Shown here one piece after another: positions 37,991-48,584 of a DNA stretch of 64,000 bases. The first letter of the stretch is position 1. Each line of letters begins with the position of its first letter. The position numbers and the translations under genes were made by a program. The notes beneath the pieces are model-generated. The model was given only the letters and a program-made list of their open reading frames with translations. It was not told the origin of the DNA and made no database searches. The DNA is taken from positions 100,039-164,038 of the forward strand of contig JBBHKE010000765.1 of NCBI GenBank assembly GCA_037447655.1, written 5' to 3'. The DNA comes from Zygnema cylindricum. Taxonomy: Eukaryota > Streptophyta > Zygnematophyceae > Zygnematales > Zygnemataceae.

Positions 37991-38860
37991 GGGTAACCTT
38001 CCATCAGACGAAAAGTGGGGTTGTTTAATGGAGAAAGTACCTTTCCGTACTAGGCCGTACTGTTTTTTTTTTTTTTTTATAAAAGATGTTTACTAAAAAT
38101 TCGTTGAGATTCTCCAGACTTATTGGAGAAAAATACCACCGTCCGATTTTCAATTTTCGACGCAAACTCTTCTTGTTTCCAGTACGTAGCTAGTCTCCTC
38201 GGGAGGAGAGTTTGTGATTACTGGACGCGTGTTTTGGTCCACTTGTAAAGTCAGAGTCGATCCACGTCAGACGTGGAGCAATAAACTTACATGTGGCAAA
38301 TGGCGTGTACCGTCTGACATCATAGCCAGCCTGTTCGACGACAAAATCTTGGTTGTAGGACATCTTGTCACGCCTCCTTCATAAATGTGCACAATCAAGT
38401 TGGAACATTGATAACGCATTCACGTACAAAATGGTAAATTCTTCGACATTTGTACAAACTTTAATTTTGCAACGGTTTTGTGGCCGTTGGTACGATGACA
38501 ACCCTAAGAACGTTCAGATTGTACATTACAGTAGCGTGACGCTACTAAGATATTTTAATCAGCGTCTATCCGTACATATACGTAGTTGCAATTTTGTCTT
38601 TTTGCAAATGATGATTACTCCTGGGCGGCTAAGATATTTTAATCGGCGTCTATCCGTACACATACGCAATTGCAATTTTGTCTTTTTGCAAATGATGATT
38701 ACTCCTGGGCGGCTCAACAAGATCCTACGTGGTACCAATCGCAATATAACAAGTTAGCAATTTTAGCTTCACTGGCACGACCCGATGGAAGGGTGTTACA
38801 AATTTTACTGCCGATAAATGGATCGTACAATTACTGGGAACGCCTAATGGAAGGTTACCC
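37991..38860. mobile_element. PIF/Harbinger-like element, GGGTAACCTTCCAT subfamily
   Basis: An 870-bp element with ends GGGTAACCTTCCAT and ATGGAAGGTTACCC, flanked by TAA at 37988-37990 and 38861-38863. The neighbouring repeat block at about 37795-37840 holds the uninterrupted site (GTAACTAACGATG..AACAGTACAGTACCAAT), which confirms the TSD. It carries an internal 85-bp tandem duplication and no transposase. Confidence 0.9.
38544..38713. repeat. 85-bp tandem duplication
   Basis: Two adjacent units start CTAAGATATTTTAATC at 38544 and 38629 and end ATTACTCCTGGGCGG. They differ at only a few bases, so the duplication is fairly recent. Confidence 0.95.
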
Positions 38861-39030
38861 TAACTCTATTGAAACAGTACAGGACCAATAAATGAGTATG
38901 CGTTTTCGTTCGACGTACTCAATTTTCCCTTGTCGTCGCAATTACCTGACACATATTTTCTATGTATGTACGAAATAATGAGGAGTTTTAGTACGGAGTG
39001 ACAGATTTGGTACATTACACTATCTAAAAA

Positions 39031-39875
39031 TATGCGATGCGAGGCTAGCGCACGCCGCGAGAAAATCTTTGACAAATATAATAAAAACCCCTACTTTTAT
39101 GCATGAGCACATACCCTGAATTTTAGTAGTACTTTGGATTATATGTTTCATATTTTACATTTTATTACGAAGTCAAACTCGGTCAACGCATTTTAATTTT
39201 TTTTGCATTTGTTTTGTGCACATATATCATTATTTTTTCGACGTTTCTTGCGTGCGTTTAAAACGCTTGGTACCTCTATGGTTCTACGAGTATTTCGATG
39301 TACGGCAATCGATCTGTTGTGGCATGGGAGGGATTCTTGCGAGTTTTAAGGTGTACGGACAATTTATGTCTTCTGACATCAGATGGTTTCGTGAGTTATA
39401 CGGCCAAAAATTCCATACGGCCAAATTTTCGCTTCTACAGTGCAGTCTAGTTGTCCAATTCGTACGGATTTCGACTTTCTTACTATTTTTACATAGTATT
39501 TGTTACTTTCATACCATTCGTTAGTTTACGCTGTACTATGTACGAAAACGTACAAAAATAGTCCCTTTAAGGATTTTTAAGGGTTAAAAATAAAATCCAC
39601 GTGGCAGTCTTCGTTCACTTGGAGTCTTCTTTCAGTTGCACTTATAGCTATATCGAAGAACTTGCTATTCCATAATGTGCGATGAAAAAACCATCAAAGT
39701 ACAGAGGGGGTAAAAAAAAAAAATTAAACATTTAAAGACTACAAGAGCCAGCAGCTATGAAAACAAAACAAAGCAAAACAAAACAAACAAATGAGGAAAA
39801 ACAAAAGCAACTAGGCTAACTAGCAAGACTAAACAAAAATCCAAAGATGAATAGACAGAAAAGGAAAAAACCACT
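39031..39875. other. Intergenic, no gene seen
   Basis: AT-rich sequence with GTAC-containing words and an AAACAAAACAAA run near 39770-39790, which lies just past the stop of the retroelement ORF on its strand and may be its A-rich tail. Confidence 0.4.
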
Positions 39876-40902
39876 CTATATGATGCCCCACAACCCCAGC
39901 AAACTAAATTCAACAACCCAGAAGATCGTGGAAATGGACTGGATCTTGTGGAGGAAGGTTTGGGAGGCTTTGTCTATTGTCCGCCACCGTGCTTCGAGGG
40001 AGAAGGGCCGCACCTTGCGCTCGTTGAAGGGCGAACAATACACGTTGCCGATAAAAAGCAACCAGAAGGCTTGGGGGAGGGCTCCCTGGATCTCTATAAT
40101 CAAAAGCTCTCTTAGCACAGTTGCGAAAAAAATCATCGAAAGACATGTCCAAAGAACCAAAAATCTCTGCGGCAAATGGGACAAACTGGTCCGCCGGGTC
40201 TCAGTGAGCGTAATTCCTCTCCTTAGAAGCCGCTGCGTCCCGAGCCGCCACACCTGTATGCACTGCTGTGCGAGAAAAAATGTAGGTCCCAGTCGGATCA
40301 GTAAGGACCACATCACCCAAAGTCCGCCCAGTCCCATGAAGGAAAACCAAGTCAACCCGAGGGCTTCTGAGACCACTAGATTGGGGACGAGGAGGTAAGA
40401 TATGAGAAACCTCCCGCTTCACAGTGTAGCCTGCTTTAACACCAATCGCAGCATCCGCATCACGAACCAAATCATGCGCGACGGTACGTTCACCCCCCCG
40501 CGAACAACGAAGTAAATGGATGCCGTTGGAGTAAATAGGTTGGTTTCAAATACAGTTGGGGCGCCCAAGAAGCGGAGGTTGAGGCAAACCCAAACGAAGG
40601 CGGATAGCAGAGGTGAACTGTTTAGACGTCATATGAAGCGTCGAAAAGTTGGCTGTTGCCTGTAACCACGCACCGGCTCCCGGCTCAGAACACGAACGTA
40701 AACGAGCTCGCGATTGAGAGGAAGATAGCGCGTTTAATAGATCATAGAATTTAGCGACTGCCAACTGCTCGGATATGCGTTGTTGCACATGGTAGTTATT
40801 ATCAATAGAAAAAGTCAAAGGGCAGGCGAAGGGAGCGCGAGGGGACATCTTCCGGCGAAGGTTTTCTGGCGGATTTTGGTGGATTCGCCTCCAACCTGTC
40901 AA
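39876..40902 (-). pseudogene. Retroelement-type ORF, C-terminal region (copy 2, frame-broken)
   Basis: The same protein family as 36335-37195, in three frames: a front piece (about 40902-40546) with GAGAWLQAT and RLRLGLPQPP, a middle piece (about 40470-40201) with SPRVDLVFLHGTG and DVVLTDPTG, and an end piece (about 40152-39910) with FYRQRV and STVADNR. At least two frame changes and a lost part of the Cys/His region separate them. It is therefore a dead copy. An inverted relative of its front edge is at 57040-57265. Confidence 0.6.
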
Positions 40903-41010
40903 AAAATGTTAGTGCCACGTGTAGAAAAATGGGTGTACAGCCGTACATTCTCAAAAGTATATCATGCAGTTGTAGCGACTGTATACAGCCTGTAGCTACA
41001 GTAAATTACT
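40770..41010. repeat. Inverted dispersed repeat, partner of 57040-57265
   Basis: The block containing TTTTTCTATTG (opposite strand), GATGTCCCCTCGCGCTCC and GTAGCTACAGTAAATTACTG recurs in opposite orientation at 57040-57265. It spans the front of the retroelement-type ORF and its upstream flank, ending in a short TACAGTAAATTACTGTA palindrome. Confidence 0.8.
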
Positions 41011-41267
41011 GTAGCAGCCGTCCTTTTGTAGCAACCGTCCTCATAAGGCCTCTTCTCCATCATGCGCCGACAGTAATCGTACGGAAACGTTTACTGGCAG
41101 TAATATTTGGTTCATATCTCCATCGGGTCGTGTCAGCAACAAATCTATCGCCTACGTGCTTTATTTCGGTTGGACCACGTAAGTGCGTGTTTACACGACG
41201 AGCAGTCAGCACAAAATCTGAAACTCATATCTGTACGACCAGCCGCAAATTTATATTACGTGACTGA

Positions 41268-42047
41268 GGGTGCGTCTCCATGTGACTAAGTAAGGGAATT
41301 TTTCTGTCGTTTTCCCTTAAAACTTAGAGCCGTACTGCGTAAGTTTCTTCCGTACAAAAAAATAGAAAAAAGGAAAAGTACATTTTGCGTCATCATCGAA
41401 TTTAGAATGTACTACATGTTGTCGTCTTGTGTTCTTCGACCCACGGCCACGCCAAAAAACGTCATCTTCAAACTTTTCTTTAAAAAACAGGGACGATGTG
41501 TTTTAAAACAAAGTATGTTTGAAAAGCAAATAGGAACACGTATTTGCATGTGTAAAAAAATTTACAAAAATTTCAAACGAATTCAATCGAAGGCGAAAGG
41601 TACACTATTCGTTATTTTTTGTCCGTTTGCGTTCCGGTATGACGAGGCAAAGTACACAATTTGATAAGTTTTGTCCGTTTGCGCCGAGTTCAGATTTTAT
41701 TTCGCCCAGGGTCTCAAGATTCCGATGCCATTTCACGTCGAGCGGAGAAGCGACGCAAAGGCAAAATGCATCTTCTTCAACCGTGAAACGGCACAGGCTG
41801 GAAAGCGGTACGTCTACAATGTCACGAAAACTCATGCGACGTCACAAACAGTTACAAAAAATAACGTGCGTCATCACAGATTGTAGACGTTGACAACCTT
41901 CACGGGCATTGTCAGCGTATACAATCGTCACACGCTTAAGTAACCATGTCGCCGCTACACATAGGGACACCCGAAATCCGGGTCCGCCGGATCTGCGCTA
42001 AAAAACAAAGTTTTTTTGCTAAGTTTCAATTACATGGAGACGCACCC
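41268..42047. mobile_element. PIF/Harbinger-like element, family Fb copy 1
   Basis: A 780-bp element with ends GGGTGCGTCTCCATGT and ACATGGAGACGCACCC and TSD TGA at 41265-41267 and 42048-42050. It is the same length as, and co-oriented with, the element at 54330-55109 (shared CATTTCACGTCGAGCGG and others). The inserted-into sequence on the right is dispersed repeat H. Confidence 0.92.
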
Positions 42048-42280
42048 TGAATCTTGCAACTTTTTGGCCCCGCAGGGGTGCCGAAGGCGTCTACGTCGCC
42101 CGTATTCTAAGCGCGACCGTATGTTTATGGTTTATTTTATCTGTTTTTTTATTTTATTTTATTAAAAAAACAACCCTAAAAACGAAACCCTATTTCACAT
42201 ACCCGATCCCAAGAGGTGCCGAAGGTCACTGAGAGGTGCCGAAGGTCCCACAAATGTATGGAGGTTTGTTTTAAACCCAT
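42048..42280. repeat. Dispersed repeat H, copy 2
   Basis: Matches 31018-31272 from TGAATCTTGCAACTTTT through ACGTCGCCCGTATTCT to TGTATGGAGGTTTGTT. The TGA at its left edge is the target duplication of the Tourist-like element before it. Confidence 0.7.
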
Positions 42281-42490
42281 ACTGTGCATGTTGTACATTC
42301 GTGTTTTGTCGTTATTTTTGTTTTTTTGTCTTTCGTGTTTTGTCGTTTAAAATTTGAAGAAAGCTGGCGCCGCAAATTTCGGATAAAAATGGATGGTGAA
42401 AAAGGCGTCAAGGTAGATTCAAAGATTTATGGTGGTTTTTTTTTGGATTTGATTACAAATTGTCAAAAGGCGCGTGGCCTCTGTTCAAGG

Positions 42491-42764
42491 CATAGTTCAA
42501 AGTAGGCGTTTTTATGGTAGGCCTTTGGTCACCGCCTTTATCGTAAGTTGTGTTATGGGCTTTTCATGTGATCTTCTTTGATCGGTACTTTGATCAGCGA
42601 CCGTCCGATCATCCGAATCTGACGATGTAAATAAAATTTTTGGTCCGAATGTTTTAATTAGTCCGAATAGGTCTGAATACAATATGGGTCTTAATGTCAT
42701 ATTGTATGTTTTGCATACAATAGGCATATTGTATGGACATACTTTCACCTACTTTTAAGCTATG
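42491..42764. mobile_element. hAT-like MITE, family G copy 3
   Basis: A 274-bp element with ends CATAGTTCAAAGTAGG and CCTACTTTTAAGCTATG. The flanks GTTCAAGG and GTTCGAAGG are an imperfect 8-bp target duplication. Confidence 0.85.
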
Positions 42765-42893
42765 GTTCGAAGGCGCGTGGCATATGCCACATGTAAGGTT
42801 CCTATCTGACAACCGTCCTGAAAAGTATGTGACATTTTTTCGTGTAAACCTTTTACACGTCCAGTGTCTAGCTATTCCACTCCTTCAAAACTA

Positions 42894-43865
42894 AGGGTAT
42901 GTCCCCATGTATTAAAGTATCGACGCTTTTCTGTCGTTTTCGCCCAAAACGGAGTTCAATACAAAAAAATCAATACTTTAAAAGTACAGCAAACTTTAAG
43001 TCAATAATTTAAATTTACTTCATGTTTGTCGTCATGTAAACGCATTTTGGGGTTTTCCTTTTTTCGACCCCCCGGCAAGAAAATCCAGCCCGTGAAAAAA
43101 CTTCATCAGAAATCGCCTCGCGACTGGATTTCATGAAAAGTATCACCCAAACAACGAATGAACAACAGTCGACGCACGCGCCACACGAGTGGGAAAATTT
43201 TAGGACGAGGGAGAGCACTCGCTGTTTTTTCTCCTTGCCTGTCACTTGCATGTAAGGAAAATTGCATGTAAGGAAAAGATGAGCCTGTACAAAAAAAAAA
43301 TCTGAAGGGTTCTCGGACCTCCACTTTCATTCATGGGTCCTTTGCGTAATTTTTCTCCTTCGTCGCCTCTCCCCACTCCCTCTTACACTATCGCTTTTAT
43401 CTCATACTTTTTTGAACAAGGCACGACAAAACTGGTATAAAATAAAAGATATTTGTAAAAAAAAAAAATTGTATACCTTTATGCATACTTTTATGCCAAG
43501 TCGAGTGAGAAAAGTCAGAAAAACGAAATCAGATAGCCATGTCAGAAAGTTCTTAAATTTGTGATGTCGACGTTGTCACAAACGAGCATGGCGTCACAAT
43601 GTCACAAAACCCTAAACATCTACAATGTCACAAAATTACAAAAATCTAGACGTCTACAAATGTCGCTATTTTTGTTGGCGTCACCGATTGTTGAAAGTTT
43701 CGTAGTCGTTTTCACCCGTCACAAACTTGTACCTACGTCTACAACCGTCACATGTCAAAGTTCCGATTTCATTTTCGCACATTGGGACGTTCTTCAAGTA
43801 GTACGGAGAATCTCACTATAGTCCAAAATACTTTGTCAAAGTACCAATTATATAGGAATATACAC
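42894..43865. mobile_element. PIF/Harbinger-like element, family F copy 3
   Basis: A 972-bp element with ends GGGTATGTCCCCATGT and TATAGGAATATACAC, the latter diverged. TAA lies on both sides (42891-42893 and 43866-43868). Interior blocks are shared with the elements at 23716 and 46890, for example GGACCTCCACTTTC and GGGTCCTTTGCG. Confidence 0.85.
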
Positions 43866-44335
43866 TAAGGGAGGAGACTAGCCAGAGACACTAGATAGAA
43901 TGTTTGTTTGCTTCAAAAACACGAAATCGGACAGTCAGCGAAAACTAGCAAAAACTCTTTGATGTGACGCCTCCTTCGCCATCCATTGACATCTTAGATT
44001 TGTCGAGCCTGCATTTTTCAAATAAATCACCAAAACGATAGATTCCTCGATGACATGACTTGATGGAGCAGTAAACCAAATATTACTGCCAATAATCGCT
44101 TTCATTCGATGATTGTCGGCGCCTGAAGGAGAAAATGCCTAAGTTGAGTGGTTCCACGTAAGTTAAGATTTGGTATTAAAATAGTCAATGATTTTCAAAC
44201 CAACTAATTTTAACTAAAAAATACACCGTGAATCGATATTAGTGTTCATAACGCTATTCGGCGCCCCCAAATATTGACCAAAATTCTCAAATAGAATTAT
44301 TAAATCTATTTTGGAAAACCCCAATTTCCCGATTA

Positions 44336-45570
44336 GAGTGCGGTTCCATAAGTCGTTTTTGTAATCGTATGGCCAACTCTACGGGTCGGGTTAATTCAGT
44401 CGATGATCCATCAAGTAGAGCCTGTAAACCACGTGTTCTAAATTGAATGGCACCACGTAAGCTACGATACGATATTGAATATCATTAAAAAATTTCACAC
44501 CGACAAATTTCACTTCAAATCTTCACTTGCGTACATGTACCTGCATACCCAGTCATAATACGACAGCACTCTTCTACTTTTTGCAAACGTCAATCTTCTA
44601 CGCCAACTCATTTTTGAGGGTTATTGTTTTTTAACATATTGAGAATCTTTTGCCGGAAATAGTGTGACAAAAGAGCTTTGCTAGAAATAGTGGGACGAAG
44701 GACCATTTCGAGATTTCTCTTTTTATTTTCAGTTCCATATTGAAATGTACATACCATGTGAAAATCTTGTGATTTTCCGTTGGTTGTCCATCGTGACTCG
44801 TAGCTTAATCGTCTAGCGTGCCCCGATTCATTTTTATATGTAGCTGACAACCCACCTTTTACAGCAATGTTGTTAGCTACAGAGAAAAAATGAAGTTAAC
44901 GCCTCGCGAATGAATATCTGACGATTAGTGTTACCTCCCAAACCTTCGCTCTGTAATGTTGTTTTGTGATAAAAACAAAATAAGCAGTACGGTTTGGTAC
45001 GGATAGGCGCGGATTTCCGTAATCTACATCGCGAATCGTAATTAGAGTTATGTACGCTAATCCTGTCACCCCAAATTTTGACTCTATCACTATAAATAGA
45101 GTACATTATTCTAAATTATTATTTACGTTATTTAAGGTAATTTTTGAATGAGCGTTCATAACTCTAATACAGTGACGTTTTAAATAGTGTGGCGTACGGT
45201 CGGTGTCTGACCGTGCAAAACTGTTCTTTATTAAGTAAAAAAACACAAATAATAGTTTAGTACAGGTCGTTCTCATGTAACTGCGTTTTAACAAACCGCG
45301 TAATGTAAACGTCATAATGCAGTGAAACTGTACGTTTTGTCAGATTCTGTACTTGTACTTAATTTACACTGGATATATTCAGCGCACAAATGTACGCCCA
45401 AATTAGAGTTATTTATAAATTAGAGTAAATTTCCTTTTTGAAAAAGTTTTATCACACAAATTAGAGTTCATAACTCTAATTATTATTTTTTCTTTTTTTA
45501 CTCTAATTTTTTCTTTACTCTTGTTACGATTCGCGGTGTACCCCACTTTTCGGCTTATGGAACTTGACCC
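44336..45570. mobile_element. PIF/Harbinger-like element, middle level of nest
   Basis: The left end GAGTGCGGTTCCATAAG and right end CTTATGGAACTTGACCC form TIRs, with TSD TTA at 44333-44335 and 45571-45573. It is related to 51780-53225 throughout, for example ATGGCCAACTCTACGGGTCG and CCTCGCGAATGAATATC. About 717 bp remain after the inner insertion is removed. Confidence 0.88.
45025..45540. mobile_element. TA-superfamily element (family C, copy 2), innermost level
   Basis: A 516-bp element with ends TACATCGCGAATCGTAATTA and GTTACGATTCGCGGTGTA. It is inserted at a TA: the related element at about 53175-53200 keeps the empty site (TTTCTGTAAATTACCCCAC). Interior resembles the copy at 11341. Confidence 0.92.
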
Positions 45571-45687
45571 TTAGATTCAATGATTTCCGTGAAAATCCCC
45601 AGATTCCTAATTAGCGTTAATAACGCTAATTGTTTTTTATCCCTAATTATTTCATAACGCTAATAGCCATTCACGGTGTATTCATTT

Positions 45688-45985
45688 CACAGTTCAAAAG
45701 TAGGCGTTTTTATGGTAGGCCTTTGGTCGACGCCTTTATCGTATGTTGTGTTATGGGCTTTTCATGTGATCTTCTTAGATCGCTACTTTGATCAGCGACC
45801 GTCCGAATCTGACGGTGTAAATAAATTTTTTTGGTCTGAATGTTTTAATTGGTCCAATTTTTGGTCCGAATGTTTTAATTGGTCCGAGTAGGTCCGAATA
45901 CAATATGGGTCTTAAGGTCATATTGTATGTTTTGCGTACAATAGGCATATTGTATGGGCCTACTTTCACCTACTTTTGAACTATG
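45688..45985. mobile_element. hAT-like MITE, family G copy 4
   Basis: A 298-bp element with ends CACAGTTCAAAAGTAGG and CCTACTTTTGAACTATG. The flanks ATTCATTT and CTTCATTT are an 8-bp target duplication with one mismatch. Confidence 0.9.
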
Positions 45986-46014
45986 CTTCATTTGCGTACC
46001 ATATCATCGTACGT

Positions 46015-46639
46015 CAAAGGTCGCAAACGGTCAACCGAAACCGTGACCGACCGTTAACCGACCGCCCGCGCCGGATCCGGAACGGATTCGGTTGCCAAAT
46101 TTTGAGGGCCAGGCGGTTGCGATCGGTTGATTCACCAGAAAAAAAAACGTTCGGCTATGGTCGGTCATCCAAAAAATAAAAAAAAATGAAAATTTTGTAA
46201 TCCATACAATCCAACATTATTGTACTTTGTACTCTTTTGTATCGTGGAAGTACGTGACATCATGATCAGCGTCGCAAATTTGACACGGTAGTAACTCTAT
46301 TCATTTCGCAAATCTTAGGGAACGCGACAAAGCGTCGCAAATCTGACACGTTAGTAAACACTATTCATTTCGCAAATCTAAGGGAATGCAACATATCGTA
46401 ATTATTGGTTTATTCATACGTTGTACATTAGTTATTTCTGTTCTTTTTCGGTTACGGGCGGGCACGGTTAGTCGCGAGAAATCGGATTTCGGTTAACTTT
46501 TATTTTCGTAAACGCTGGTCGGTTAACGGTTAACATTTTTGGAGCGTGACATAACCTGGTCGGGCGTCGGTTACTCAGATTTTGAAAAAAACAAACGGTC
46601 GGTTTCGGTTATGTAAAATTTTGACTTTTCCGACCTCTG
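46015..46639. mobile_element. hAT-like element of a second family
   Basis: A 625-bp element with ends CAAAGGTCG and CGACCTCTG, a perfect 8-bp TSD TCGTACGT (46007-46014 and 46640-46647), and internal inverted blocks ACGGTCAACCGAAACCG and CGGTCGGTTTCGGTTA. CA-starting TIRs with an 8-bp TSD suggest hAT. It encodes no transposase. Confidence 0.85.
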
Positions 46640-46889
46640 TCGTACGTACATTTTTGTACTCTTTGCATACGCTTCACTCATTTTTTTAGGGTTCTTGTTT
46701 TTCGTGACGAATGAGCGTTGCCAGAAATAGCGTGACTAAAGAGCGCTAAAGTACTGGATTACTTAGCATTTTCGGTTAGATTTTGGAAGGTACAGTACAT
46801 GTATTGTACAAATTTTTGAATTGAACGCAGAAATAAAAAATAATCGAAGCTATTGGCAAAAATTTGAAGTTTTGTACTTGGATGGTTTA

Positions 46890-47837
46890 GGGGCGTGTTC
46901 TTATGTAACCGAAATTTTGAAACGTTACTTTGGATTTTAGCGCAGATTTTACGGTGTACTTTTCAAAGTGTTCCTTTGTCAATCATTACTTGCGCCTTCA
47001 TTACTTCAAAATATGTGACAGGTGTAGACGTCTACAAAATATGCGACAACCTACGAAAGTACGAAACGAAATGTAGACGACTACGAAACTTCCTAAAATT
47101 AGTGACGTCTACAAAAACGGCGACGGTTGTAGACATCGAGTTTTTGTGACATTGTAGATGTTTTGGGTTTTGTGACATCGCGAAGTCATGCTACCTTATG
47201 ACGTCATCAACATGTAAACTTTCCGCCATGGCTTCCTGATTTCTTTTTCTTACCATTTATAATTCGATATGACATCAAAATGAGACCAAAAATATATAAA
47301 AAAAAAGAAAAAAAATATATCTTTCATTTGATACTATTATTGTTGCATTTCATTTAGATATGAGAGAAAGAGAAGCGGTCGAATGAAAAAGATAGGGAGA
47401 GACGAGGGCGTTGTAAATTTTTGCAAAAGACCCATGAATGAAAGTGGACCCCAACGATTTTTTTTCCGTACATGCTTGTCATTTTTGTATGTACATGCGC
47501 GTGACGAGCATGGAAAAAAATAGCGTGTACTCTCCCTCGTTCAAAAACTTTCGAAGACGTTTCACGCGTGCAATACCTGCTTTTTATTCGTCAATAGGGT
47601 GTTATTTTCGTTAAAATCAGATCGCGATTTGATTCCAGTGCAAGTGTGAAGATGACCTGAAGTGGGTCGCGATGATAATAACGCCAAATTTCCGTACCTT
47701 CCAAGTTCCAAGAGGACGCAAAATGTACTTGTGTTTTTGCCCATTTTTCGTACGGCGTAATATTTTCTCGTTGGAAGTCCCATTTTCTGTCAAAACGACG
47801 GAAAAAAACCCTTACTTGAACACATGGGAACACGCCC
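46890..47837. mobile_element. PIF/Harbinger-like element, family F copy 2
   Basis: A 948-bp element with ends GGGGCGTGTTCTTATGT and ACATGGGAACACGCCC and TTA on both sides (46887-46889 and 47838-47840). It matches the element at 23716 in inverted orientation over most of its length. It interrupts the promoter-side homology of the duplicated LRR gene; the second gene copy (58.79 kb on) lacks it. Confidence 0.92.
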
Positions 47838-47988
47838 TTATCCATCGCAGTTTTGATAATAAAATCTTCTCTTTCCATTAAAAATTTGAAGCGTATGTGA
47901 CCACAAAAAATTCGTCGCATTGTGCTGTGCCACGACGTGTAAAACAAACTAACCGGCAAAGGTAAGCCGGTACAGTAGTACTGTGCTG

Positions 47989-48205
47989 TACACTGTGTAT
48001 CGCTATTAGTGTAAATAGTTTTTTGCCACTTAAAACATCCTTTCTCCGTGCACACTTGTCTGAAATTCAATTTGAGACCGCCAATTGGAAGTGGGAATCT
48101 TACTTTTCAATAGCAACCGTCAGATCCACAGTCGGACATGTGTGCACGAGGAAATAATGTTTTAGAGACGAAAAATATATTAACACTAATAGCGATACAC
48201 GGTAG
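47989..48205. mobile_element. TA-superfamily MITE (family B, copy 5)
   Basis: About 217 bp; the left end TACACTGTGTATCGCTATTA pairs with AATAGCGATACACGGTAGTA. The duplicated segment at about 59000-59015 has the empty site, so this copy inserted after the gene duplication, or was lost from the other copy. Confidence 0.88.
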
Positions 48206-48429
48206 TACTCTTCCGTAATGTTTTGCCCGATTGGTCGGCAAAGTGCGTCCGTACGCTGATTGAGTAACATATATAAATGGTCGGTTGACAGCTGTAAACC
48301 CTAGAGTCTGTACGGCAGAATAGGTTTGGTCGAGAGCCGCAAAAATGCACGAATCGAGGGTTCTGTTTCGCAGCCAATCCCGAAAGGCACATCGGGGGAA
48401 AAAAAGGAAAGCGCAGAAAAAGAAAACAT

Positions 48430-48584
48430 ATGATTGGCCGCGCGGCACGCCACGTCCCCGCCCTTAACACTTTCGTCAAAAAACGTCACAAAGCTCTTTA
48501 CTTGAGAAGAGACCGTCGAGTCGTCGACCACTCTACCCCTTCCCCTTTCCTATCCCTTTCCCCCTCCTCCTCCCACTCCCAAAT
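48430..48584 (+). promoter_or_regulatory. Conserved promoter/leader of duplicated LRR gene, copy 1
   Basis: CACGCCACGTCCCCGCCCTT and AACACTTTCGTCAAAAAACG are followed by a pyrimidine-rich leader up to the ATG. The equivalent block precedes copy 2 at 59260-59405. Conservation between copies plus the CT-rich leader suggests the 5' leader; no start site can be assigned. Confidence 0.45.

Larger units (their letters stand above)
37483..39030. repeat. Triplicated ~130-bp block in a TA-superfamily-like repeat
   Basis: Three related blocks at about 37647-37775, 37851-37980 and 38905-39030 share GCGACGCACTCAAT, GTACGTCTGTACA and CTACACTATTTAAA words. The left edge TACACTGTAAATCGCTATTA at 37483 looks like a TA-superfamily end, but the right end is not found. 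Between blocks two and three a Tourist-like element (37991-38860) is inserted. Confidence 0.7.
44222..45680. mobile_element. TA-superfamily element, outer shell of a three-level nest
   Basis: The left end TACACCGTGAATCGATATTA (44222) pairs with the right end CTAATAGCCATTCACGGTGTA (45680). Only about 220 bp belong to this element; the rest is a Tourist-like element (44336-45570), itself interrupted by a family C element (45025-45540). Confidence 0.85.
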
